In this document: in pieces, positions 8,818 to 18,198 of the stretch
Position numbering within the stretch: position 1 is the first letter of the stretch
Layout: every line of letters starts with the position of its first letter
DNA from: an uncultured Muribaculaceae bacterium
GTDB lineage: Bacteria; Bacteroidota; Bacteroidia; Bacteroidales; Muribaculaceae
Assembly (NCBI GenBank): GCA_910579035.1
Contig: CAJTSR010000018.1
Span: 1-58,546, forward strand
Length of the DNA stretch: 58,546 nucleotides
Direction of reading: 5' to 3'
Notes under the pieces: model-generated
Databases searched by the model: none
The model's input: the letters and a program-made list of their open reading frames with translations, nothing else
Told to the model about the DNA's origin: nothing
Position numbers and translations under genes: made by a program

Positions 8818-10188
8818 ATGACAAAATCTCCAGGTACAAAAAACGGAATCGACATGCTCCGCGGCCCTTTGGCCAGACCCATGCTGCTCTTTTCGCTCCC
8901 GCTGATAGCGAGCGGAATATTGCAGCAGTCGTTTAACTCTGTCGATGTGGCGGTGGTGGGTCGCTTTGCCGGCAGCCAGGCTCTCGCAGCCGTGGGCAGC
9001 AACGGCCCGGTGATAAGCCTGCTTGTGAATATGTTCATCGGGCTCGCAGTGGGCGTGAACGTTGTCATTGCCAACTACATAGGCCGCAACAACAGCCGGG
9101 GAGTCGGAGCTGCCGTAACGGCTTCGGCACAGCTGGCGCTCATCGGAGGCATTGCGCTGTTCGCGCTCGCCATGATGGCGTCGCGCCCAATACTCGAAGT
9201 GCTGAACACCCCTGCCGATGTCCTCGACCAAGCCGTGCTGTACCTGCGCATATACTCCGCCGGCATGCCGTTTATGGTCATATACAACTTCGGCGCAGCC
9301 ATTCTGCGGAGTATCGGAGATACGCAAAGACCCTTTTACAGCCTTGTGGCGGCAGGAATAGTCAATGTTGGGCTGAACTTCCTCTTCGTGGCCGGAATGG
9401 GCATGGACGTGGACGGCGTGGCTTGGGCCACGGTTATATCGAACATCGTCAACGCCGCCATAATCACAGGCATACTCATCCGCGAGCAAGGCGACATACA
9501 CCTCGATCTACGTGCCGTGTTCGGCTCCAGGCCCGACGGAAGCCAGCTGCGCAAAATAGCCGGCATAGGCGTGCCTGCCGGGCTGCAAGGCACCGTGTTC
9601 GCGTTTTCAAACGTGTTCATACTCTCGGCCATAAACACATTCGGCTCGGCAGGCGCCGCCGGTTCGGCCACCGCCATCAACTTCGAGGTATACTGCTACT
9701 TCGTTCTTAACGCCTTCGGGCAGACGGCAGTAGCGTTCACAAGCCAGAACTACGGAGCCGGCCGTCTTGACCGATGCCGCCGCATATTCCGCATATCCCT
9801 GCTGATGGCTATAGTGTCGACCGTGGCTCTCAACGTCCTGCTCGTATGGGGGCGCTACGGCGCCATAGCCATTTTCACCGACGATGCCGAGGTGGTACGT
9901 TTCGCCGCCGAGCGAATGCTCTCCGTGCTTCTCTTCCAAGGCATTGCCTGCTACTACGAGATTGCCGGAGCCTCCATGCGAGGACTCGGCTTCTCTATGA
10001 CTCCGGCGCTTATCACCATATTCGGCACCTGCGTGCTACGCCTCGTATGGGTATGGTGCTTCCCCTCGAGCGGAGGTTCGTTCATACGCCTGATGATGAT
10101 ATACCCGCTCTCGTGGGCGCTTACCGATGTTGCCATGGCCGTGGCATACACCCGCATAATCCGGAAACTCAGCCTTGACAGACAATGA
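8818..10188 (+). CDS. MATE family efflux transporter
   Basis: 456 residues with twelve predicted membrane segments in two homologous halves. Family features include PLIASGILQQSFNSVDVAVVG near the N-terminus and VGRFAGSQALAAVGSNGP. MATE proteins export drugs, metabolites or lipid-linked material using Na+ or H+ gradients; the substrate is not readable here. It shares a 4-bp ATGA overlap with the downstream glycosyltransferase, so the two are one transcript. That pairing leaves open a role in exporting a glycosylated compound, though coincidence is equally possible. Confidence 0.92.
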   Translation: MTKSPGTKNGIDMLRGPLARPMLLFSLPLIASGILQQSFNSVDVAVVGRFAGSQALAAVGSNGPVISLLVNMFIGLAVGVNVVIANYIGRNNSRGVGAAVTASAQLALIGGIALFALAMMASRPILEVLNTPADVLDQAVLYLRIYSAGMPFMVIYNFGAAILRSIGDTQRPFYSLVAAGIVNVGLNFLFVAGMGMDVDGVAWATVISNIVNAAIITGILIREQGDIHLDLRAVFGSRPDGSQLRKIAGIGVPAGLQGTVFAFSNVFILSAINTFGSAGAAGSATAINFEVYCYFVLNAFGQTAVAFTSQNYGAGRLDRCRRIFRISLLMAIVSTVALNVLLVWGRYGAIAIFTDDAEVVRFAAERMLSVLLFQGIACYYEIAGASMRGLGFSMTPALITIFGTCVLRLVWVWCFPSSGGSFIRLMMIYPLSWALTDVAMAVAYTRIIRKLSLDRQ

Positions 10189-11402
10189 GTCGCACCTTAG
10201 TACTCGTAACCGAATCATACCCCTACGGCGGCATCACCGAAAGTGTGTTCGCAGCCCCCGACGTGCGCGCCCTTGCAGCGGAGTGGGATTGTGTAATCAT
10301 CGCTCCCCTGCTGCGGCGAGGCAAAATCGAAGACAGCCTGCCGGCGAATGTCGAGGTATGCGACCGAATCGTGAACAACCCCTTCTGGAAGCACAAATGG
10401 CTGCGCATATTCAAAGCGCTGTCACCACGCGTACTCAGCGCATTAAGCAACCGAAAGCCATTGGCATCGATGAAATACGCGCTTGCCGCACTCACCGTGC
10501 GCGACTGCCTCGCAGCCCTCGTCGGCGACAAAGGACTGAAACGAGGAAACACCCTGCTTATGTCCTACTGGTTTTCATACGAAACCACGGCTATGATGTG
10601 GCTCGGACTACCGTACATATCGAGGGCGCACGGCTACGACCTCTCGCTCAAAAAAGCGGGCAAGCTAAGAACCAAGACTCTCGCAAACAGCCTCGGCATA
10701 TGGGCCGCGAGCAAGGCCGGCGCCGCGCGACTGCAAGAAACCATCGCCGACACTTTGCATAAAATCAGGATAGCCCCGCTTGGCTCGCAGAATGCCGACA
10801 AGAGCAAGTCCGCGCACCATAAGGCCTCCGACCGCGCCGTCACCGTTCTGTCGTGCGCCCGGGTGGTAGACATCAAAAGGGTGTCGCTCAATCTGGACTT
10901 TATGGAAGCTCTCGCCGGCGCACGCCCCGACTGGAAGTTCGAGTGGATTCACATAGGCGACGGCGACAGAATGCCCGAGCTAAAGATGCGCGCCGCCGAG
11001 TCACGCCGCCGAAATCTCTCGATAGAGCTTAAAGGCGCCATAGGTAATAGTGAAGTTCACGAGCTGTACCGCACGCGCACCATCGACTGGTTCCTGCTCC
11101 TGAGCACATACGAGGGCGGACTCCCGATAAGCATCTGCGAGGCACTGTCCTACGGCGTGCCGGTGGTGGCTACCGACACCGGCGGCATACCCGAAGCTGT
11201 CGACGACTCTTGCGGCATACTTATGCCTGCCGATGCCAACCCCGACGAGTTCGTGCTATCCATAATACCATACCTTGATTCCGACTACCGCTACGGCGAG
11301 CTGTCGACAGGAGCATTCAGCCGCTGGACCGAGCACCTCGACTCCGACACCCTGCGCCCCGCCTTCGCCCGCGCCACATCCTCACTCCCGCTTAAATCTT
11401 AG
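10185..11402 (+). CDS. glycosyltransferase family 4-like
   Basis: 405 residues, GT-B fold. The donor-binding C-terminal half contains the E-x7-E type signature within STYEGGLPISICEALSYG and continues PVVATDTGGIPEAV, both typical for GT4. The N-terminal half begins with LVLVTESYPYGG, a common acceptor-domain entry. No membrane segment is evident, so it is cytosolic or membrane-associated. It overlaps the MATE gene by 4 bp. Sugar and acceptor are unknown. Confidence 0.9.
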   Translation: MSRTLVLVTESYPYGGITESVFAAPDVRALAAEWDCVIIAPLLRRGKIEDSLPANVEVCDRIVNNPFWKHKWLRIFKALSPRVLSALSNRKPLASMKYALAALTVRDCLAALVGDKGLKRGNTLLMSYWFSYETTAMMWLGLPYISRAHGYDLSLKKAGKLRTKTLANSLGIWAASKAGAARLQETIADTLHKIRIAPLGSQNADKSKSAHHKASDRAVTVLSCARVVDIKRVSLNLDFMEALAGARPDWKFEWIHIGDGDRMPELKMRAAESRRRNLSIELKGAIGNSEVHELYRTRTIDWFLLLSTYEGGLPISICEALSYGVPVVATDTGGIPEAVDDSCGILMPADANPDEFVLSIIPYLDSDYRYGELSTGAFSRWTEHLDSDTLRPAFARATSSLPLKS

Positions 11403-11434
11403 GCTGAATACTTGGGCATTCGGCCGATATTTTG

Positions 11435-11442
11435 TAATTTTG
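11435..11442 (+). promoter_or_regulatory. promoter for efp
   Basis: TAATTTTG matches TAnnTTTG, with TTG at 11412-11414 and a 20-bp spacer. Leader of about 43 nt. Confidence 0.75.
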
Positions 11443-11490
11443 CGCACGCAATAACCACGACAACACAAAAAAAGCTCTCATATACCTTTT

Positions 11491-12057
11491 ATGGCAACAA
11501 CTGCTGATTTTAAAAACGGTATGTGCCTCGACATCGACGGCACCTACTATTTCATCAAAGAATTCCTCCACGTTAAACCCGGCAAAGGCCCCGCTTTCGT
11601 TCGCACCAAGCTGCGCAACGTCAAGACCGGCCGTATCCTCGACAAGACCTGGAACTCGGGTGTGAAGGTCGACGAAGTACGCATTGAGCGTCGCCCCTAC
11701 CAGTTCTCCTACAAGGACGACATGGGCTACCACTTCCTCCATACCGAAACTTGGGAAGAAATCATCGTCCCCGGCGAAAGCATCGAAGGCGTTGAATTCC
11801 TCAAGGACGGCGACATCTGCGAAGCAATGGTTCACGCTGCTTCCGAAACCGTGCTCACCTGCGAAATGCCCACAAGCGTCGTTCTCGAAATCACATATAC
11901 CGAGCCCGGCATCAAAGGCGACACCGCCACCAACACCCTCAAGCCCGCAACTGTAGAAACCGGTGCCGAAGTACGAGTACCCCTCTTCATCAACATCGGC
12001 GACAAAGTACGCATCGACACCCGCGACGGCAGCTACGTAGAACGCATCAAAGCATAA
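11491..12057 (+). CDS. efp: translation elongation factor P
   Basis: 188 residues, full length, three beta-barrel domains. EF-P binds ribosomes stalled at polyproline. The tip loop is HVKPGKGPAFVRTK with the modifiable lysine at position 32, so this is a lysine-type EF-P rather than an arginine type. The C-terminal signature VPLFINIGDKVRIDTRDGSY is intact. Codons such as GCT and GTT are used more than in its neighbours, as expected for a highly expressed gene. It has its own promoter and terminator. Confidence 0.97.
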   Translation: MATTADFKNGMCLDIDGTYYFIKEFLHVKPGKGPAFVRTKLRNVKTGRILDKTWNSGVKVDEVRIERRPYQFSYKDDMGYHFLHTETWEEIIVPGESIEGVEFLKDGDICEAMVHAASETVLTCEMPTSVVLEITYTEPGIKGDTATNTLKPATVETGAEVRVPLFINIGDKVRIDTRDGSYVERIKA

Positions 12058-12080
12058 CGCCGCGCCAACGACACACAAAC

Positions 12081-12114
12081 CGGGCCGTCCCAACTTCGGG
12101 ACGGCTCGTTTTTT
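12081..12114 (+). terminator. Rho-independent terminator of efp
   Basis: Stem CGGGCCGTCCC / GGGACGGCTCG with a short loop, followed by six T. Confidence 0.9.
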
Positions 12115-12149
12115 ATTGGCAGGAATTTCATTTTATAGAGATAATGCAC

Positions 12150-12157
12150 TATCTTTG
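12150..12157 (+). promoter_or_regulatory. promoter overlapping the start region of the GT39 gene
   Basis: TATCTTTG matches TAnnTTTG. It lies within the longest open frame (ATG 12144), so translation cannot begin there. The transcription start would fall at about 12162, on the next ATG. Confidence 0.65.
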
Positions 12158-12161
12158 CCGT

Positions 12162-13763
12162 ATGAACACACGCCGAGAAACGTATCTTCCGGGAGCGGCC
12201 ACAATGCTTTTCATAGCATTGGCGCTGCTATTTCTGCCATGGTTGGGCGAAATACTATTCAACAGCAAAGGCGAGCCGCGCGAAGCCATCGTGGCGGTGT
12301 CGATACTCCGGTCGGGCGACTGGATACTGCCCACCAACTACGGCGGCGACATACCGTTCAAGCCCCCGTTCCTCGCGTGGCTTATCGCCGGGCTGGCGAC
12401 GGTGCTCAACGGCGGCGTTGTCAACGAATACATCTCGCGGCTGCCCTCAGCCATTGCCGTGATAGCCATGGTTATGGGCGGATACGCATGGGCATCGCGC
12501 GAGCGTGGAGTCCGCTTCGGCCTTATATTTGCCTTCGTCACAGCCACCTGCGTTGAGGTGTTCAGAGCCGGTATAGCCTGCCGACTCGACATGGTGCTCA
12601 CCGCCTGCATGGTAGGGGCAATGTATCTCTTGTACCCCATTGGCGACGAGCGCACGCGCCGCCGGGGCCTGCGATGGCTCGCAGCCTGGGTGCTGCTGTC
12701 GTGCGCAGTGCTCACAAAAGGCCCTGTCGGTTCGCTGCTCCCCTGCTTCGTGGTAGGCGTCTACAGGCTCTTGCGCGGCGACCGTTTCTTCCCCACCCTC
12801 GGCAAGATGCTCGGACTCGCTATCGCGGCCCTCGCCCTGCCGGCATGGTGGTTCTACGAAGCCGCCAACCGCGGAGGCCAGCACTTTGTCGACCTGATGT
12901 ATGAAGAGAACCTCGGACGCCTGTTCGGCACAATGTCGTACGACAGCCACGTCAAGCCCGTGTGGTATAACTTCGTAACCCTCGCCGCCGGAACCCTGCC
13001 GTGGATTATAGCCGCGCTGTTCGCCGTTTTCTCGTGGCGCAAATGGCATCGCTCGCCGCTAAGACCCGCCGGACTGTTCAGCTTCGTGGCGGTAATCCTG
13101 ATTGTAGGCTTCTACTGCATACCCGAAAGCAAGCGCAGCGTCTACCTGCTGCCCGCATACCCCTTCATAGCTTACGCGCTTGCATCCATTATCGACAGTG
13201 ATGCCGCGCGCCGCCCCATGCGCGTCTTTGCCTGGTTCATATCCATAGTGGCCATCGTTGCCCCGCTGGCATTCGTAGGTCTTCAGCTGTACCCCGTGGA
13301 ACCTGTCCCGGCTTTCGAGGCATCTCCGTGGTGGGCATATGCCATACTCGCCGTACCCGCCATATGCGGCATAGCGTGGATCATAAACCGCCACAGCCCG
13401 GTAGGCCACATGCTCGTCACCGTGTGGGCGCTGATGCTTGCCTACGCGGCCTCTGTGGCTCCCGCCGTACTAAACCGCCAAAGCGATTTCAAGGTCGTGG
13501 AGCGCCTTACCGACGGAAATCCCACCGTGCTGTCACTGGACTATACGGGAACACACCGGCTGTACACCCTCAACTTCTATCTCGACGACCGCATACGCAC
13601 AACGCCCTCGCTCGAAGAAGCCTCCAACTATCCCTCCGGCACCATTGTTCTTATATCCGAACACGCCGACACCACCGGATTATGGCGCAATTTCACTTTC
13701 GAGCCACTGCTCGACCGCTCATGCGACCACCGCGACAAGCTCGGCATCGCAATACGCAAATAA
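12162..13763 (+). CDS. GT39-type membrane glycosyltransferase (ArnT/PMT-like)
   Basis: About 533 residues, with roughly a dozen membrane helices and a C-terminal periplasmic part. The first periplasmic loop has FNSKGEPREAIVAVSIL and GGDIPFKPPFLAWL, the acidic pattern of ArnT/Dpm-like enzymes that move a sugar from a polyprenyl-phosphate carrier onto lipid A or protein. Start at 12162 is preferred over 12144 because of the promoter; ATG 12204 is a further alternative if the transcript is not leaderless. Acceptor is unknown, lipid A being the best-known case. The ferritin gene follows 19 bp later. Confidence 0.88.
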   Translation: MNTRRETYLPGAATMLFIALALLFLPWLGEILFNSKGEPREAIVAVSILRSGDWILPTNYGGDIPFKPPFLAWLIAGLATVLNGGVVNEYISRLPSAIAVIAMVMGGYAWASRERGVRFGLIFAFVTATCVEVFRAGIACRLDMVLTACMVGAMYLLYPIGDERTRRRGLRWLAAWVLLSCAVLTKGPVGSLLPCFVVGVYRLLRGDRFFPTLGKMLGLAIAALALPAWWFYEAANRGGQHFVDLMYEENLGRLFGTMSYDSHVKPVWYNFVTLAAGTLPWIIAALFAVFSWRKWHRSPLRPAGLFSFVAVILIVGFYCIPESKRSVYLLPAYPFIAYALASIIDSDAARRPMRVFAWFISIVAIVAPLAFVGLQLYPVEPVPAFEASPWWAYAILAVPAICGIAWIINRHSPVGHMLVTVWALMLAYAASVAPAVLNRQSDFKVVERLTDGNPTVLSLDYTGTHRLYTLNFYLDDRIRTTPSLEEASNYPSGTIVLISEHADTTGLWRNFTFEPLLDRSCDHRDKLGIAIRK

Positions 13764-13782
13764 CATACTTAATAAATCACAT

Positions 13783-14304
13783 ATGATCAGTCCTAAAATT
13801 CAAGACGCGCTCAACGCGCAGATCAATGCCGAATTCTGGTCGGCATACCTATACCTCGCCATGGGCATGCACTTCGAAAACGAAGGCCGCTCGGGCATTG
13901 CCAACTGGTTCAAAATCCAGTTCAAGGAAGAACAGGCTCATGCCGAAATATTCATGAACTACCTCAACAGCCGTGGCGGACGCGTAGAGCTTAAAGCTAT
14001 CGACGAAGTGCCCACAACGTGGGAATCTCCCCTCGCAGCTTTCGAAGCCACACTCGCACACGAAGAAAAGGTAACCGCCCTCATCAACAACATCTACGCT
14101 CTTGCCGAAGCCGAGCACGACTACGCCACCCGTGGCAAGCTCGACTGGTTCGTGGCCGAACAAGTCGAAGAAGAAGAAACAGCCAAAGAGCTCATCGACC
14201 GCCTGAGACTCATCGGCGACAACGGCCTGGCCCTCTACATGCTCGACCAGGAACTGGCCGCACGCACCTACACCGTGCCCGCCCCCCTCGCCTCCAAAGC
14301 ATAA
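13783..14304 (+). CDS. ftnA: non-haem bacterial ferritin
   Basis: 173 residues, a four-helix bundle of standard length. Ferroxidase ligands are visible: E17 (INAEFW), E49/E50 and H53 (KEEQAHAE), and the later E in ATLAHEEK and the helix with VAEQVEEEE. The ATG at 13783 is chosen because upstream in-frame sequence belongs to the coding end of the GT39 gene in another frame. It stores iron as a 24-mer in the cytosol and helps with oxidative stress. A bidirectional terminator follows. Confidence 0.95.
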   Translation: MISPKIQDALNAQINAEFWSAYLYLAMGMHFENEGRSGIANWFKIQFKEEQAHAEIFMNYLNSRGGRVELKAIDEVPTTWESPLAAFEATLAHEEKVTALINNIYALAEAEHDYATRGKLDWFVAEQVEEEETAKELIDRLRLIGDNGLALYMLDQELAARTYTVPAPLASKA

Positions 14305-14318
14305 TCTTAATCAAACCT

Positions 14319-14366
14319 AAACAGCACGAGGTGCTGAGCCAAATGGTTCAGCACCTCGTGCCGTTT
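14319..14366. terminator. bidirectional terminator between ferritin and PBP1A genes
   Basis: A 14-bp perfect stem (14324-14337 with 14348-14361), extended past one mismatch by AAAC / GTTT. It separates two convergent genes; U-tracts are short on both strands. Confidence 0.7.
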
Positions 14367-14379
14367 AGAAACAAGGCGC

Positions 14380-14414
14380 ATTCCTAATTCCTCATCTCTA
14401 ATTCCTCATTAATA
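14380..14414. repeat. degenerate 7-bp tandem repeat
   Basis: Five units of period 7: ATTCCTA, ATTCCTC, ATCTCTA, ATTCCTC, ATTAATA. It ends just outside the PBP1A stop codon. The same unit recurs at 54028-54062. Confidence 0.75.
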
Positions 14415-14415
14415 A

Positions 14416-16809
14416 CTAATCAAAGGCGCCGGAAATGGTTTCGTCGAGGGTTTCCTCTTCTTCCATGGGACCGAACTCGCTTTCGCATAGGTTGAGGCCT
14501 GCCGGGAACTCAAAGCGGGCGCTTTGGCTGTAAGGCAGGGTGCGGTCGGCATATACTTTAGATATATACTTGCCATAGATGGGGAGCGCCATCGACGCGC
14601 CTTGTCCCTGGGCCATATTGTTGAAGTGGATATAGCGGTCTTCGCCACCTACCCACGTGCCCGACACGAGATCGGGCGTAAAGCCCATAAACCAGCCGTC
14701 GGCGTTGTCGTTGGTGGTTCCGGTCTTACCACCCATCTGAGCCGTGATATTGAACGGCGCGCGGCGCAGGCGGTTGCCGGTACCTCCGTCGACCACGTTG
14801 AGCAATATCGACAGAATGCGCCAATATCCTTTCTGGGTGATGACCTCGGTCTGCGACGGCGCGAAATCGCTTATTATATTGCCGTTGGCATCTGCTATGG
14901 CTGTGACAAACACAGGATCGGAGCGCATGCCCTTGTTTGCGAAAGCGCTGTAGGCCGTAACCATTTCTTTAACAGACACCTCGCATGGGCCAAGGCAAAG
15001 CGACTTCACAGGAGGCAGCGAATTGGTGATACCGTAGCTGTGCATGCGTTTCACAAGTTCTGCCGGACTCAGACGGTCCATTATCCGCGCCGAAATCCAG
15101 TTGTTGGAGTTGGTAAGCGCCCAACGCAAGTCCACCATCTCGCCCACGCGCGCCTTTCCGGCATTTCGCGGCTGCCATAGGCGTCCGTTCTCGTCGTACA
15201 GCGTCGGCTGCTCGTTGAGGAGCTGCGTACAGGGAGTGAACTCGTCGGTTTCGAGGGCGTATGTGTACAGGAAGGGTTTGATTGTGGAGCCAATCTGCCG
15301 GCGCCCGGTCGATACCATGTCGTACTGGAAGAAACGGAAGTCCGGCCCTCCCACATAAGCCTTGACAAATCCCGTGGTCGGATCCATCGACATGAAGCCT
15401 GCCCGAAGGAACGACTTGGTGTACAGCAGCGAGTCGCGCGGAGTCATCACCGTGTCGACCGGCCCGGCATAACTGAACACAGTCATCTCTACAGGCGTGT
15501 TGAACTCGGCCTCAAGCTCTGCGTCGGAACGCCCGGCCACGCGGGCCACGCGGGCACGCTCGCTCTGGCGCATGGCGTTGTTTATGAGCTTGGCACGCAT
15601 ATCGTTGCTAAGCTCGGCGCGGTTCGATGTATACGGCGCTGCCGACGAGCCGCGCTTCTCGCGGAAGAACTGCTGCTGAAGCGATGCCATATGCTCGCGC
15701 ACGGCCTCTTCGGCATAAGTCTGCATCCGGGAATCGATGGTGGTGTATATCTTAAGACCGTCGTTGTATATGTCGTAGCGCGTGCCGTCGGGCTTGCGAG
15801 TCTTTTCAATCCAGCCATAGAGCGGATTTGTGGCCCACGCTATGGAATCGTCGACATACTTCTGGGTATCCCACGACGGATAATTATCCTTCTTCGGCTT
15901 TTTGGCTGTGAGATAGCGGCGCAGTTCCTCGCGGAAGTAGGGAGCAAGGCCGTCCTTGTGGTCCACGCGCTGGAAGTTGAGTGTCAGCGGCTGGGCCTGC
16001 AGGCGTTCCAGTTCGGCCTCGGTGAGCATATCGGCCTTGTACATCTGCTCGAGTACCACGTTGCGGCGGTCGCGGGTGCGCTCCGGCTTACGCACAGGGT
16101 TAAAATAGGACGGGTTCTTAACCATGCCTATAAGCGTGGCTGCCTGCAAGGTATCGAGCTGCCCCGCCTCCTTGTTGAAGTACACTTTTGCCGCCGATTT
16201 TATGCCCACGGCGTTATAGAGGAAGTCGAACTGGTTGAGATACATCTTCAAGATTTCCTCCTTTGAATAGAAGCGCTCGAGCTTTATGGCAATCATCCAC
16301 TCGATGGGCTTCTGCATTGCACGCTGCAGCAGGCCGTTGCTCGGCGGAGTATAGAGCTGCTTGGCAAGCTGCTGGGTGATGGTGGAGCCGCCACCGGCAT
16401 TGCGCTGCTGCAGCAGGACGGTCTTGAACACGGCGCGTGCCACGGCCTTGACGTCGATGCCGGAATGATCCTCGAAGCGGGCGTCCTCCGTCGCAATAAG
16501 CGCATCGACCACGGCGGGCGATATTTCGTCGAAATCGGCATACACGCGGTTGCCCGTGTTGCGGAAATAGCGTCCCATCTCCTTGCCGTCGGAAGTGTAG
16601 ATAACGGTGGCGAATTTATCCTGCGGATTTTTAAGTTCCTCAATAGGCGGCATATATCCTATCACGCCATTATACACCAACACAAAGAACACTCCCACAA
16701 AAACCACGAAGGCAGCGAAAGCAATCCACATCCACCTTATAAAGGGCTTGACCCAGCTACAATTGCGGCGCGGGGCCTTTTTATCTGTCGTATTGTTTGT
16801 ATTCGTCAT
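14416..16809 (-). CDS. mrcA: bifunctional penicillin-binding protein 1A
   Basis: 797 residues, class A PBP. One N-terminal membrane anchor (about residues 28-50) is followed by the GT51 glycosyltransferase domain with catalytic E108 in ALIATEDARFEDH and the GGSTITQQLAKQLY block. The transpeptidase domain has S508-T-I-K (SxxK), SNNW (SxN) and GKTGTTNDNADGW (KTG). It polymerises and cross-links peptidoglycan from the periplasmic side. The C-terminal tail is short and acidic. Convergent with the ferritin gene. Confidence 0.95.
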   Translation of the reverse strand: MTNTNNTTDKKAPRRNCSWVKPFIRWMWIAFAAFVVFVGVFFVLVYNGVIGYMPPIEELKNPQDKFATVIYTSDGKEMGRYFRNTGNRVYADFDEISPAVVDALIATEDARFEDHSGIDVKAVARAVFKTVLLQQRNAGGGSTITQQLAKQLYTPPSNGLLQRAMQKPIEWMIAIKLERFYSKEEILKMYLNQFDFLYNAVGIKSAAKVYFNKEAGQLDTLQAATLIGMVKNPSYFNPVRKPERTRDRRNVVLEQMYKADMLTEAELERLQAQPLTLNFQRVDHKDGLAPYFREELRRYLTAKKPKKDNYPSWDTQKYVDDSIAWATNPLYGWIEKTRKPDGTRYDIYNDGLKIYTTIDSRMQTYAEEAVREHMASLQQQFFREKRGSSAAPYTSNRAELSNDMRAKLINNAMRQSERARVARVAGRSDAELEAEFNTPVEMTVFSYAGPVDTVMTPRDSLLYTKSFLRAGFMSMDPTTGFVKAYVGGPDFRFFQYDMVSTGRRQIGSTIKPFLYTYALETDEFTPCTQLLNEQPTLYDENGRLWQPRNAGKARVGEMVDLRWALTNSNNWISARIMDRLSPAELVKRMHSYGITNSLPPVKSLCLGPCEVSVKEMVTAYSAFANKGMRSDPVFVTAIADANGNIISDFAPSQTEVITQKGYWRILSILLNVVDGGTGNRLRRAPFNITAQMGGKTGTTNDNADGWFMGFTPDLVSGTWVGGEDRYIHFNNMAQGQGASMALPIYGKYISKVYADRTLPYSQSARFEFPAGLNLCESEFGPMEEEETLDETISGAFD

Positions 16810-16923
16810 ATTTCCTCTATCTTAGAGGCTGTAAAATTAGCCAAAAACTGCGGTTTGCACAACACCTCGCAAAAGTTGGGTCAAATATCATAGTGAAATA
16901 TTGCAAACTATACGAAAAATCTC

Positions 16924-16931
16924 TAATTTTG
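16924..16931 (+). promoter_or_regulatory. promoter for the threonine ammonia-lyase gene
   Basis: TAATTTTG matches TAnnTTTG, with TTG at 16901-16903 and a 20-bp spacer. It places the transcription start near 16937 and so rules out the longer frame beginning at 16797. Confidence 0.75.
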
Positions 16932-16979
16932 CCCGATACCTCAAGAGGAAAAACAGACATCATTAACACACCTACGAGT

Positions 16980-18176
16980 ATGCTCGAAATAAGCGAAATA
17001 TTCAATGCTGCCGCCGTTCTGAAGGACGTGGCCCGCAAGACCGCCGTCATACCGGCTCCGAAAATCAATCCTGAATCGGAAATCTACCTCAAAACCGAGA
17101 ACCTGCAACTCACAGGCTCGTTCAAGCTCCGTGGCGCATACTACAAGATATCGCAACTCACCGACGAGGAAAAAGCACGCGGCGTGATAGCCTGCTCCGC
17201 CGGAAACCACGCGCAAGGCGTCGCCCTCGGCGCCACCCACAACGGCATAAAGTCGCTCATCTGCCTGCCCGCAGGCGCACCCATATCCAAAATCGAGGCC
17301 ACCAAAGGCTACGGCGCCGAAGTATGCCTCGTGCCCGGCGTGTACGACGACGCCTACGCCCGCGCCGTAGAACTGCAGCAGGAACACGGCTACAGCTTCG
17401 TGCACCCCTTCGACGACCCTAAGGTAATAGCCGGCCAAGGCACCATCGGACTCGAAATACTCGAGCAGATGCCCGAAGTGCAGGCCGTGATAGTGCCTAT
17501 CGGCGGCGGCGGACTCATATCCGGCGTGGCATTCGCCATCAAGACACTGCGCCCCGACGTGAAGGTATACGGCGTGCAGAGCACCGGGGCGCCCTCTATG
17601 GCGGCATCGCTCAAAGAGGGCAAGCTATGCCACCTCAACGATGTGTCGACAATCGCCGACGGCATTGCCGTAAAAGAGCCGGGCGTGAACACCTTCGAGA
17701 TGTGCAACCGTTATGTCGACGAGGTAGTGACCGTGAGCGACGACGAAATAGCCGCCGCCATCCTCGCCCTGCTGGAGCAGCAGAAGCTCGTGGCAGAAGG
17801 CGCCGGAGCAGTGGCAGTGGCTGCCGCCATGTTCAACAAAGTGCCCATAAAGGGACTTAAGACCGTATGCCTCGTATCGGGCGGCAATATCGACGTCAAT
17901 ACGCTCAGCCGCGTGATAACCCGCGGCCTCAACAAGAGCGGACGCAACTACACATTCATCATCGACATGCCCGACAAACCCGGACAGCTGTCGGGCGTAT
18001 GCAGCGTCATCGGCGAAAAGGGCGGCAACATACTGTCGGTAACCCACGAGCGCATCAACTCCAGCTCGGCCATCAACGGCTGCACCATACGCCTCGAACT
18101 GGAAAGCCGCGACGCCGACCATATAGCCGAAATCCGCGAAGCCCTCTCCGAAGCAGGCTACAACGTGCTTAACTAA
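16980..18176 (+). CDS. ilvA: threonine ammonia-lyase with C-terminal ACT domain
   Basis: 398 residues, the short form. It is PLP-dependent and converts threonine to 2-oxobutanoate, the first step towards isoleucine. The PLP lysine is K49 in TGSFKLRGAYYK. CSAGNHAQGVALGA and the glycine loop PIGGGGLISG bind phosphate. The last 70 residues (FIIDMPDKPGQLSGV onward) are one ACT domain for allosteric control. The start at 16980 follows from the promoter. It is followed after 22 bp by a peptidase gene. Confidence 0.94.
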   Translation: MLEISEIFNAAAVLKDVARKTAVIPAPKINPESEIYLKTENLQLTGSFKLRGAYYKISQLTDEEKARGVIACSAGNHAQGVALGATHNGIKSLICLPAGAPISKIEATKGYGAEVCLVPGVYDDAYARAVELQQEHGYSFVHPFDDPKVIAGQGTIGLEILEQMPEVQAVIVPIGGGGLISGVAFAIKTLRPDVKVYGVQSTGAPSMAASLKEGKLCHLNDVSTIADGIAVKEPGVNTFEMCNRYVDEVVTVSDDEIAAAILALLEQQKLVAEGAGAVAVAAAMFNKVPIKGLKTVCLVSGGNIDVNTLSRVITRGLNKSGRNYTFIIDMPDKPGQLSGVCSVIGEKGGNILSVTHERINSSSAINGCTIRLELESRDADHIAEIREALSEAGYNVLN

Positions 18177-18198
18177 CAGACCATTACCATCTATCGCA

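Noticed and set aside
16797..16979. Longer N-terminus for threonine ammonia-lyase
   Set aside because: It overlaps the PBP1A start and precedes the mapped-looking promoter at 16924-16931; known homologues begin near the chosen start.
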